Shown here piece after piece: positions 1 through 7,600 of a stretch of 13,526 nt of DNA (position 1 is its first letter; each line of letters begins with the position of its first letter). The notes under the pieces were generated by a model. The model was not told where the DNA came from, did not search any database, and saw nothing but the letters and a program-made list of their open reading frames with translations. The DNA is from an uncultured Porphyromonadaceae bacterium (GTDB taxonomy: Bacteria; Bacteroidota; Bacteroidia; Bacteroidales; Muribaculaceae). The stretch lies in NCBI GenBank assembly GCA_937892215.1, contig CALAVE010000016.1, forward strand, positions 1 through 13,526, given 5' to 3'. The position numbers and the translations under genes were made by a program.

Positions 1-549
1 GGCACGGTGCGCGGCACGCCACGCCTCAAGGTGGCGGTGATGAGCGACATCCACGTGCGCGACGAGGCGACGCAGAAGGTCTTCATCAAGGCGCTCGAAT
101 GGTACCGCGCGCAGGGCGTGGACGCCGTGATGATCGTGGGCGACATCGCCGACAAGGGACTCGTCGACGAGCTCCAGTACGTGGCGGACGCCTGGTTCAA
201 GGTGTTCCCGAACGACAAGGCGCCGGACGGCCGCCACGTGCAGCGCCTCTTTGTCTACGGCAACCACGACTACGAGGGATTCGGCTACGGCGGCTACGCC
301 AAAAAGCTCTGGCCGGACGAGACGGAACGCGCCAAGCACGTCCTGCGCACCGACCAGAAGGCGAACTGGGAGAAGATATTCAACGAGCCTTTCGCGCCCA
401 TCATGAACTGGGAGGTCAACGGCTACACGTTCGTCGGCGGCCAGTGGACGGCCGACAAGTGCCACGGCAAGATGGAGACCGGCATCGCGGGCGTGGAGGA
501 GTACTTCGCCGCCCACCGCAACCTGCTCGACATGGAAGACGACGAGTAA
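1..549 (+). CDS. Calcineurin-like metallophosphoesterase, fragment (open at window start, truncated at 3' end)
   Basis: This is the N-terminal part of a calcineurin-like metallophosphoesterase, a two-metal hydrolase of phosphoesters. Counting from the GTG at base 7, the metal-binding motifs are SDIH (D14, H16), GDIADKG (D46) and GNHDYE (N86, H87, D88). The frame is open to base 1, so the true start is probably upstream. The later histidine motifs of the family (an H-containing block and GHxH) are absent before the TAA at 547-549, so the protein is cut short and probably inactive. Base composition is far more GC-rich than everything downstream, with strongly G/C third positions. The change falls at or near the stop codon, which suggests that the boundary of an inserted element or a join of unrelated DNA lies here. 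The substrate cannot be told. The family call is secure. Confidence 0.8.
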   Translation, partial: GTVRGTPRLKVAVMSDIHVRDEATQKVFIKALEWYRAQGVDAVMIVGDIADKGLVDELQYVADAWFKVFPNDKAPDGRHVQRLFVYGNHDYEGFGYGGYAKKLWPDETERAKHVLRTDQKANWEKIFNEPFAPIMNWEVNGYTFVGGQWTADKCHGKMETGIAGVEEYFAAHRNLLDMEDDE

Positions 550-552
550 ACT

Positions 553-1185
553 ATGGCCCAGCACAACACCCTCGAAGTTTGCCGTGTGGACTTATTCACG
601 GCTGAAGACGAACTGCGGTTGCGATACCCCGATGTTATCGCTGACCGCGTTCTCCGTATTCGTGAGGAATACAACTGGTTTCTCTCCAATCCTGAAGCTA
701 AAGACCGTCAGTTTGTCGAGAACGCAGTCAGCCGTTTCTCGATAAGCAAAGTGCTTGCTTACTCTGACCTTGCCATTGTCAAGGCACTGCTGCCACACCT
801 TGCCCAAGCGAGCCGTGACTTCCACCGCTACCGCTACAACGAGATGATTCTCGAAACATTCCAGATGGCGAAGAAACGCAAGGACACAAAGACGATGGAA
901 AAGGCGGCATCGTCCTACGCCAAGTTCAACCGTGTTGACCTTGAAGACGAGCAAACCGTTCCTTATGACCTTATCGTGGTGCAGCCGTTCACGGCAACCG
1001 ATGACCCCTCGGTGCTGGGTATCAAACCGATGCCTCGCTTGCAGGAGCGTATTCAGGAACTGCTCCACAAGTACCAAGCCGAGAACATCGACATCGAGGA
1101 CATCGAGTTCGAGGAGGCCGACCTCGAAGAAAAGTCACTTTTCCCCGAAGACAATGGAGCAGCCCAAGAAACAAATATACTTTAA
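553..1185 (+). CDS. Probable phage terminase small subunit
   Basis: This 210-aa protein lies directly before the large terminase and overlaps it by 32 bases, the usual place and coupling for a terminase small subunit, which recognises packaging-site DNA and loads the large subunit. No family motif is recognised with confidence. The N-terminal half is mostly helical in character with basic stretches (for example MAKKRKDTK near residues 105-113). The C-terminal ~40 residues are very acidic (IEDIEFEEADLEEK), as in tails that contact the packaging motor. The ATG at 553 follows the preceding TAA by three bases and is in the same frame as the phosphoesterase fragment. The role is inferred from position; a general phage hypothetical is the alternative. 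Confidence 0.55.
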   Translation: MAQHNTLEVCRVDLFTAEDELRLRYPDVIADRVLRIREEYNWFLSNPEAKDRQFVENAVSRFSISKVLAYSDLAIVKALLPHLAQASRDFHRYRYNEMILETFQMAKKRKDTKTMEKAASSYAKFNRVDLEDEQTVPYDLIVVQPFTATDDPSVLGIKPMPRLQERIQELLHKYQAENIDIEDIEFEEADLEEKSLFPEDNGAAQETNIL

Positions 1186-2785
1186 TGCACCGCAAAGATT
1201 GACCCAGTTGATTGGTGCCAATACAACGGTGATTGTGGCAGGGCGACGCACCGGCAAGACCGACTCAATCGCCTCGCCGTTTGTGCTGCGCAATATGCAA
1301 CGGATGCCGGGCAGCACTGGCGGCATCGTCGTGCCGACCTACAAGCATGGACTGACAAACACCATTCCGGGTTTGCTGGCGGCGTGGAAACGATGGGGCT
1401 ATGTGAACGGCGTGCATTATGTTATCGGGCGCAAACCGCCGCGCTCTTTCGGCAAGCCCATCATTGAGCCAGCCGAATATGAGCATGTCATCACGTTCTA
1501 CAACGGCTCTTGCGCCATCATTATCTCGCAAGACCGACCGGGAAGCAGCAACTCGCTCACGCTGTCGTGGCTGCTGATTGACGAGGCAAAGTTCATCGAC
1601 TATGAACGCCTCAAAGACGAGACACTTCCTGCTAACGGCGGCATCAAGTCCTATTTCGGACATCACTCTTTCAATCATTCAGTAATGATTTTAAGTGATA
1701 TGCCGCAGACGCAGAAGGGCTCGTGGTTTCTACACTATCAAGAAAAAATGGACCCTGACCTAATCGAAACGATAAAGGGCACGGTCTATGAGATTTGGCG
1801 CACGAAAGAACGCATCCGCCAATTCACAGCCGATGGCGGCACACCGCCCAAACACTTGCGCAAATACCTGCGACAACTCGACCGCAACTTGAACAAGATG
1901 CGGTCAGTCGCTGTGTATTACAAAGAATACAGCAGCATTGAGAATCTGCAACTTCTCGGCGAGAGTTATATCAAGCAGATGAAGCGCGACCTCACCCCGA
2001 AGACTTTCCAAACGTCAATCCTTTGCCAACGAATAGGAATCGCCAAAGACGGTTTCTATTCCTCGATGCGTGAGGCGCACAAGTACAACGCCAGCGATTT
2101 TGAATACCTCGACAGTCTGGGCTACGATTTCAACGAGGCCCAACTCGACTGCCGAGCCGACAAGGACTTGAATCCGTACCAGCCCATCTGCATCGGCATG
2201 GACTACAACGCCAACATCAACTGGATTGTTGCCGGTCAGCCCACAGGCCGACGGCTCAACGTCATCAAGTCATTCTACACCAAGTTCGAGCGCAAAATCC
2301 CTGCACTCATTGACGATTTCTGCCGCTACTACGCCCACCACCAATGCAAGGTCGTGGTTTATTACTACGACAGCACCGCTCTCGGCGGCAACTATGCCGT
2401 CAACGAGCAGGACTTCCACTGGGTGGTGTGCCACGAGTTCGAGCGGCACGGCTGGCAGGTGGAGGACATCAACCTCGGTAACCCGATGCGCCACGATGAG
2501 AAGTACCTGCTCATCAATCAAGGTTTTGCCGGCAAACAACGGCTGATGCCGATGTTCAACCGCCAAAACAACGACGACCTGATCCTTGCCATTCAGACAG
2601 CAGGAGTAGTTCGTGGGCGCAACGGCTTCCGCAAGGACAAAGGCGGCGAAAAACTCGCAGAGAACGAGGAAAACCTGCTCGAACACCGCACCGACGGCAC
2701 CGACGCTTTCGACACCCTCTACATCGGCGCGGAAAAATTCCCGTATAGAGATACGTACCACGTATCGAATTCGGGGATTTTGTAG
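1154..2785 (+). CDS. terL: Phage terminase large subunit (packaging ATPase/nuclease)
   Basis: This 543-aa protein is the motor that pumps phage DNA into the prohead and cuts it. The ATPase half has a Walker A loop AGRRTGKTDS (K35, T36), a Walker B WLLIDEAKF (D143, E144) and a coupling motif LSDMPQ (about 180-185). The C-terminal RNase H-like nuclease half has its acidic residues in IGMDYNA (D350), YYYDSTALGG (D406) and RTDGTDAFD (D514, D517, D520). The length is normal for the family. The ATG at 1154 is chosen because the protein then begins shortly before Walker A and overlaps the upstream gene by 32 bases; the same frame is open further upstream only as a shadow of that gene. All catalytic residues look intact, but no portal, protease or capsid gene follows, so packaging proteins are stranded here. 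Confidence 0.93.
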   Translation: MEQPKKQIYFNAPQRLTQLIGANTTVIVAGRRTGKTDSIASPFVLRNMQRMPGSTGGIVVPTYKHGLTNTIPGLLAAWKRWGYVNGVHYVIGRKPPRSFGKPIIEPAEYEHVITFYNGSCAIIISQDRPGSSNSLTLSWLLIDEAKFIDYERLKDETLPANGGIKSYFGHHSFNHSVMILSDMPQTQKGSWFLHYQEKMDPDLIETIKGTVYEIWRTKERIRQFTADGGTPPKHLRKYLRQLDRNLNKMRSVAVYYKEYSSIENLQLLGESYIKQMKRDLTPKTFQTSILCQRIGIAKDGFYSSMREAHKYNASDFEYLDSLGYDFNEAQLDCRADKDLNPYQPICIGMDYNANINWIVAGQPTGRRLNVIKSFYTKFERKIPALIDDFCRYYAHHQCKVVVYYYDSTALGGNYAVNEQDFHWVVCHEFERHGWQVEDINLGNPMRHDEKYLLINQGFAGKQRLMPMFNRQNNDDLILAIQTAGVVRGRNGFRKDKGGEKLAENEENLLEHRTDGTDAFDTLYIGAEKFPYRDTYHVSNSGIL

Positions 2786-2860
2786 CGTAGGCGACCAATC
2801 GTGCAAGTCGAATCCATTGCCAAACTTGTTTGGGCATTGGTGAGGCGCAGCCGATTGACG

Positions 2861-2881
2861 GACAACAATTCATTTGTTGTC
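2861..2881. repeat. Perfect 8-bp inverted repeat
   Basis: The arms GACAACAA (2861-2868) and TTGTTGTC (2874-2881) are exact reverse complements around a 5-base loop. There is no T tract behind it on the + strand, so it is a poor terminator. It could be a protein-binding palindrome or chance. Confidence 0.35.
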
Positions 2882-2977
2882 AAAAGTTCCCCTACCGCCA
2901 ATCCTACGCCTTCAGTTCCAGCGGTGTGCTCTAACATATATCACGGCACGATTTTTGCTTTACTTATTCAAAATTAT

Positions 2978-3038
2978 GCGCACCAAATTATAAAAATTTA
3001 TGTCTTAACATAAATTATATTTGGTGTGCAACCTTTTT
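2978..3038. terminator. Large AT-rich inverted repeat with T run, possible terminator
   Basis: Bases 2978-2988 pair with 3019-3029 over 11 positions (one G-U), and 2996-3002 pairs exactly with 3009-3015 around the loop TCTTAA. A run of five T follows at 3034-3038. It lies between the terminase and the next gene and could end transcription of the former. The stem is too AT-rich to be sure, and a protein-binding or recombination function is possible. Confidence 0.4.
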
Positions 3039-3068
3039 GCACTCGCCCCTTTTTACTTTGTACCTTTT
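3036..3068 (+). promoter_or_regulatory. Candidate Bacteroidota promoter for the 3102 gene
   Basis: A TTTG at 3036-3039 is followed 21 bases later by TACCTTTT (3061-3068), one base off the TAnnTTTG -7 consensus. The start codon at 3102 is about 30 bases further on. An AAGGGG purine run 10-15 bases before the ATG could help ribosome binding, which is unusual for this phylum. Confidence 0.4.
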
Positions 3069-3101
3069 TTTGCCCTGCATTGAACCTAAAGGGGCAGAAA
3101 T

Positions 3102-3842
3102 ATGTTTAAATTTATTTATTTTCCCAACAGGCTGGCACAACTGCTGTGCACCGGCCTGATTCCTGCCATTGACATAGGCAGTGACATCGGCAGATATTGC
3201 CGTTATGTGTTAGTTATCGCTGTCGACAACGACAAGCAAGTGTACAAAACCAACTTCTCGTGCGAGTGGGATGTGAGGCTCGAACTTGCCGAATCGCTCG
3301 GAGCAATTCCTTACTCCGATGATGAGTATTACAACAATACTCACGGCAAGATTGTGGGCGTGCTGGAACTTGTCCGCTGCCCGAAACTCGCCAACGCCAC
3401 GCCGTGGACTTTCGGCAACAGCGACCCCTCAACGGTGTACCGCATCGTGACCGCTTCGCTCCTCGATGGTGCGCTGGAGATTGAACGCCGCCTTCGCATC
3501 GACATGCTCACCTACCGGTGTCCGCTGCCGTACCGCCACAAGCAGGAATTGTTCCTGCCCGTGAGTGAGCACCGCTTCTACAACTGCTACGAGAAAAACA
3601 CGCTCACGTTGCCGCTCGATGAAGTGCTCCGCGACTTGCTCTTTGACAAGGGCAAGTTGTTCCCCTACAAGTACGTTACGGTTTTCAACAACAACCGCTA
3701 CCGCACTTTCAAGTCTGGTGCCGACAACGAGGTTTACGTCCCTATACAGGGCGACGGACAACCATTCGCCGTGTATAGCGACTTCCGTAAACGGCACTTG
3801 CCGCTTGAATACTTTATCTTCCACTTGGGTACAAAAATCTGA
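3102..3842 (+). CDS. Hypothetical protein, possibly diverged ASCH/PUA-like
   Basis: This 246-aa protein is not recognised with confidence. It has no signal peptide and no clear membrane segment. The N-terminal ~110 residues follow the general pattern of ASCH domains (PUA-like folds often linked to RNA or modified nucleosides): a leading strand and helix with QLLCTGLIP (about 13-21), a hydrophobic strand YVLVIAV (35-41), and later GKIVGVLELVRC (about 82-93) followed by PWTFG, which resembles the closing ASCH strand. The usual GxKxxExR signature is not present, so this is a weak suggestion. The C-terminal half is rich in Tyr, Phe and Arg. A YSDD string near residue 71 is not a reverse transcriptase motif, because none of the flanking RT blocks exist. 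Codon use is like the terminase genes rather than the AT-richer restriction operon. It appears to have its own promoter. Confidence 0.7.
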   Translation: MFKFIYFPNRLAQLLCTGLIPAIDIGSDIGRYCRYVLVIAVDNDKQVYKTNFSCEWDVRLELAESLGAIPYSDDEYYNNTHGKIVGVLELVRCPKLANATPWTFGNSDPSTVYRIVTASLLDGALEIERRLRIDMLTYRCPLPYRHKQELFLPVSEHRFYNCYEKNTLTLPLDEVLRDLLFDKGKLFPYKYVTVFNNNRYRTFKSGADNEVYVPIQGDGQPFAVYSDFRKRHLPLEYFIFHLGTKI

Positions 3843-3855
3843 TTTTCTCGCGCAC

Positions 3856-3889
3856 TTTGCTGCTGGGAAACAAATTTTTTGTACTTTTG
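3856..3889 (+). promoter_or_regulatory. Bacteroidota-type promoter of the structured RNA / DUF2493 gene
   Basis: TTTG (3856-3859) and TACTTTTG (3882-3889) match the -33 and -7 elements known for Bacteroides (TTTG and TAnnTTTG) with a 22-base spacer. The -7 element is a perfect match and is followed by CAG, as is common. Transcription would begin near 3894-3897, about 205 bases before the next start codon, leaving a long leader that is strongly structured. Confidence 0.6.
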
Positions 3890-3894
3890 CAGCG

Positions 3895-4092
3895 TCAATC
3901 GCAACGATTTGACACTACATAGTTTGTTCACAGAACATTATACACCTGCGTTAATCGAAAACTTTGGAACTTTTTGAATAGTTGACAGGGATGTATAGTG
4001 GTTCTCGTCACATAGGCGTGAACCGCTTTTGCATCGTCAACTCGGTTTTCCAAAGTACCGCGATTATGGTGTAATCGGCTCACGCCTTTTTT
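3895..4092 (+). ncRNA. Long nested-hairpin RNA (small RNA or regulatory leader)
   Basis: The transcript expected from the 3882 promoter folds into two small hairpins (3895-3912 and 3925-3937) and then one long interrupted stem. Its helices are all nested: 3941-3946 with 4068-4073, 3952-3957 with 4061-4066, 3961-3969 with 4048-4056, 3981-3986 with 4036-4041, 3990-3993 with 4032-4035, and 3998-4004 with 4020-4026 (one G-U). That is 38 paired positions within 133 bases. A T6 tract follows at 4087-4092. The stretch 4015-4025 can instead pair with 4076-4086 (10 of 11 positions), forming a terminator hairpin that would break the apical stem. This is seen directly. Whether it is a stand-alone RNA (6S-like rods have a similar outline) or a switch controlling the DUF2493 gene 11 bases downstream is inference. 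Confidence 0.5.
4080..4092 (+). terminator. 3' arm and T tract of a rho-independent-like terminator
   Basis: TCACGCC (4080-4086) is followed by six T. Its complement GGCGTGA lies at 4015-4021 in the apical part of the long hairpin, so terminator and hairpin exclude each other. The large loop makes it weak unless the enclosed segment folds (ATTA 4063-4066 with TAAT 4072-4075). Confidence 0.4.
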
Positions 4093-4103
4093 AATATTTA
4101 CTT

Positions 4104-4490
4104 ATGAAACTGGCAATAGTGGGTGGTCGTGATTTTAACGACTACGAATATATGGAGCAAACGATGCTCAATATACTTATCGGTAACAAACTCCGCATAG
4201 CAGAAGTTGTTTCCGGCGGTGCTCGCGGTGCCGACACACTGGCGGAGCGTTTTGCCCGTCATTGGAACAAGTCATTTAAAGTTTTTCCTGCTGATTGGAA
4301 CACACATGGCAACCGTGCTGGCTATCTTCGCAACGAACAAATAGTGCAGTATTGCGACCTTTGCGTAGCGTTTTGGGATGGAAAAAGTCGAGGCACAAAA
4401 CTCACCATCGACCTTTGCAAACGCTACGGCAAAAAGTGTTTCGTCTGCACCTATGGCGAAACGCCCAACCAGCCATCTCTTTTTGGCTAA
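4104..4490 (+). CDS. DUF2493 (SLOG superfamily, YspA-like) protein
   Basis: This 128-aa Rossmann-like protein belongs to the DUF2493/YspA branch of the SLOG superfamily, whose members are thought to bind or process nucleotides or nucleotide-derived ligands. The signature parts are present: GGRDF (7-11) after the first strand, the glycine-rich SGGARGAD (37-44), AGYLRNEQI (72-80) and VAFWDGKSRGT (88-98). The length is normal for the single-domain form. The C-terminal tail ends in QPSLF (123-127), which resembles a sliding-clamp-binding pentapeptide. The gene stands alone with the long structured leader in front, 11 bases from its T tract. Such genes are frequent on Bacteroidota mobile elements and phages. 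The biochemical role is not known; the family call is firm. Confidence 0.88.
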   Translation: MKLAIVGGRDFNDYEYMEQTMLNILIGNKLRIAEVVSGGARGADTLAERFARHWNKSFKVFPADWNTHGNRAGYLRNEQIVQYCDLCVAFWDGKSRGTKLTIDLCKRYGKKCFVCTYGETPNQPSLFG

Positions 4491-4514
4491 ATACATTTGT
4501 CTTTATAATCAAAC

Positions 4515-4537
4515 TTCACAGGTTAACCGTGAATTTT
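4515..4537 (+). terminator. Weak terminator candidate after the DUF2493 gene
   Basis: TTCAC plus GG pairs with CC plus GTGAA around TTAA, with one bulged A, and is followed by TTTT (4534-4537). It starts 24 bases after the stop codon. The stem is short, so the call is tentative. Confidence 0.35.
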
Positions 4538-4573
4538 CGCTACAATTATCGCCAAATTGATAGCCGTTGTTAT

Positions 4574-4633
4574 TATTTTTGCAACTTTTCCCCTATAAGG
4601 GGGAAAGCGTATCAAAATAAATGCTTACCTTTG
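4574..4633 (+). promoter_or_regulatory. Promoter region of the hsdR-hsdM operon
   Basis: Two -7-like elements fit TAnnTTTG exactly: TATTTTTG (4574-4581) and TACCTTTG (4626-4633, followed by CAG). The second lies 35 bases before the chosen hsdR start and is the better candidate. Between them TTTCCCC (4587-4593) pairs with GGGGAAA (4600-4606), a perfect 7-bp palindrome placed where a -33 element or an operator would be. No good TTTG -33 box is visible for either. Confidence 0.5.
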
Positions 4634-4668
4634 CAGGTTATAAGAGCAACAAACACCCTCATTACAAT

Positions 4669-7600
4669 ATGGCATCAAAGAAAGATTTCAACGAAAATAC
4701 AAGGGTACAAGTTCCTGCGGCCATTCATCTTGTAAGATTGGGTTATACATACTTAAATGATATAGCCGAATCACAATATGACCCTTGGACTAATATTCTT
4801 TCCGATGTGTTCATTCGGTCTCTTATGCGGCTTAACCCAGAGATTGACGAATTACAGGCACAGAATATCCTTAAAGGGGCAATTCTTTCATGTCGTAACG
4901 ATGATTTAGGGCGAGAGTTTTATGGAAAACTTGTGTCTGAAACGGGTCTTAAATTCATTGATTTCAACAATCCTAACAACAACGAGTGGCATGCCACCAC
5001 GGAGTTTTCATGTGAAAATCCTGATACAAAAGATGTATTCCGCCCCGATATTACTATATTCGTAAACGGATTGCCTCTTGTTTTCATTGAAGTCAAAAAG
5101 CCGCACAATCATGAAGGCATGAAAGCTGAACTGGACCGCATCAATACTCGAATGCGGAACAAAGCTTTTAGGTCATTCTTTAACATAACTCAATTCATGA
5201 TATTCTCGAATAATGAAGAATATCTGATTGAGAATCGACAACCTCGTTCTGGCGCTTTTTATGCCACCACATCACGTTCTGGCGCTTTTTTCAATGCTTT
5301 CCGTGAAGCAGACAAGGATTTGCTTTCAAAAGTGGAATTCAATGTCGATGTTCCAGAAAATACTATAAAGCAAATTCTAATTCACAGAAACTGTCCTCAG
5401 TTGCCGGCATTGCCAGAGTTCCAGACAAATCAACAGCCCACAACACCAACTAACCGCATTTTGACATCAATGTTGTCAAAAGAGCGGCTGTTGTTCTTGC
5501 TTCGTTACGGAATAGCCTATGTTGAAATGACCAAAGAAAACGACAAAGGCGAAAAAATCACCGAATTGCAAAAGCACATTATGCGCTATCAGCAATTCTT
5601 TGCGACCAAAGCCATTCGTCGGACTCTTGATTCTGGACTTCGTAGTGGTATTATTTGGCACACGCAAGGAAGTGGAAAAACAGCTCTTGCATATTACAAC
5701 GTCAAATCTTTGACGCACTATTATGCAAGCAAACATATGCCCGTTAAGTTCTACTTTATTGTTGACCGCCTCGACCTGTTAGAACAAGCCACAAGTGAGT
5801 TTGCCGCTCGCGGCTTGATTGTCAGAAATGCTCAAAGCCGAGAGGAACTAATGAGTGACTTTCAAGACAACACAGTTGTAAAGAATGCAGAAGGGAAACC
5901 TGAAATAATGGTTGTAAACATTCAGAAATTTGCTACTGACCATCAGCGTATTTCTAAAAAACAAGTTTACAACACAAATTTAATTCGTGTTTTCTTCATT
6001 GATGAAGCACATCGTGGCTACTCTCCACAAGGTTGTTTCCTTGCCAACCTATTTGAGGCAGACAAGGAGAGTATAAAAATTGCTTTAACAGGTACTCCAC
6101 TACTTAGGGCTGAACGTGAATCATGGCGCGTATTTGGTGATTATATAGACAAATACTATTACGACAAGTCCATATCTGATGGCTATACACTTCGACTGAT
6201 GCGCGAGGACGTCGAAACGATATACAAACAACGTATTGCTGATATTATCGAGAAACTAACCGCCGATGTCGAAGTCCGCAAGAAAGACATAGACCATGAC
6301 ACAATCATAGAACATGAAAAATATATAAACGGATTACTTGATTACATCATTCATGATTTGCGTCGTAGTCGCATCCAACAGGATGCACCGCATATGGGCG
6401 GTATGATTGTTTGCGAAACCAATCCTCAAGCTAGACGTTTGAAGGAAATCCTTGACGCAAGGATGAAAGACGACCCAAAACCTTTGAGGTCTATTCTCAT
6501 CTTGCACGACGAAGGCGACAAATTGGAACGCAAAGAGCAAATCGACGAGTTCAAAAAAACCGAAAACGTTGACATTCTCATTGTGAATGCAATGTTGTTG
6601 ACAGGGTTTGACGCTCCACGATTAAAGAAACTATATTTGTGTCGCAAATTGGACGGCCACAACTTGCTACAAGCACTTACTCGTGTCAACAGACCGTATC
6701 GTGATTTTAAATATGGTTATGTCGTTGATTTTGCAAATATCAAGGAGAATTTCATTGAGACGAATAACCTCTATATGCGAGAACTTAACCGCACCGACGG
6801 AGACGATGAAAATGTCAGCGGATCCGATACCGGAGCTGGTGATATTCTCATGGCTTCCAACGATGAAATCGTTGCACAAATGGAGGAAATCCGTGATAAA
6901 CTTTTCCAGTACGATACGGACAATGCCGAAGGGTTCAGTCGTCAAATTGGCGACATAAAAGACAAAGAAGAACTTTATGAGTTGCGAAAAGTCCTTGAAA
7001 ACGCTAAGGCTCTTATTAATCAGGTTCGTTCTTTTGGTGATGATGACTTGCAGCAAAGATTTGAGCGTTTGCAGATTGACAGTATTCCTGTCATGATTAA
7101 GGAGGTTAATCATCGTATTGAACGCATCAACCTTTTGGCTGATGACGACCACAAAGCAGATGTCAGCGCCATTATTCGTGAGGCTCTGTCAATGATGGAA
7201 TTCGAGTTCAAGTTCCGTGATAAAGAAGAACTGGAAATCGTTTACAACGACCTTCTTGACCGTTACGAAAATGTTGAACGAGAGTTCTCAGCCAATTTCG
7301 ACCAACAGGACGATGAATTTATTTCTTTATCTGAAGCTTTCCGAGCTTATTTTGCAAGGCGCGGCTTTACCCCGGCAACTGTTGCCGAAGCACGCGAAGA
7401 CATAGGATATATGGATTCGGTCATGCAGAAAATCAAAGAAATCAATCGAAAGAACAACATTTTACGCTCCAAATATAAAGGCGATGAAAAGTTTGTTCGT
7501 ATACACAAGCGTGTAGAAGAAGAAAACGAGCGTCGCCAGGCACAAACTCCCAAACTTCACGTTCTGATTTCACCGCGTGAAGTTGATATTGTTGTAGGAT

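Larger units (their letters stand above)
2786..3101. other. Intergenic region without a convincing gene
   Basis: These 316 bases follow the terminase. The short open frames on both strands have no recognisable motif or start signal, and the second half is AT-rich. The region holds an 8-bp perfect hairpin (2861-2881), a large AT-rich inverted repeat (2978-3029) followed by a T run, and a promoter candidate (3036-3068) for the next gene. A T-loop-like string near 2805-2815 does not fold into a tRNA. Confidence 0.6.

Noticed and set aside
932..1153. N-terminal extension of the large terminase
   Set aside because: It lies wholly over the upstream gene in another frame and gives a low-complexity Ser/Thr/Arg-rich shadow translation.
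2785..2830. tRNA or tRNA-derived attachment site suggested by a TCGAATCC string
   Set aside because: No acceptor, D or anticodon stem can be formed around it.
2801..3013. 70-aa open frame on + and 72-aa frame on minus (2719-2937)
   Set aside because: No recognisable motif, weak starts, and mutual overlap; both look like chance frames after the terminase.
3312..3323. YSDD string as a reverse transcriptase active site, with the structured RNA as a retron-like ncRNA
   Set aside because: None of the other reverse transcriptase blocks are present in the 246-aa protein and no other RT is in the window.
4621..4668. Upstream ATG of hsdR at 4621
   Set aside because: It precedes the TACCTTTG promoter element, so it would not be in a transcript from that promoter, and the extra residues are not family-like.
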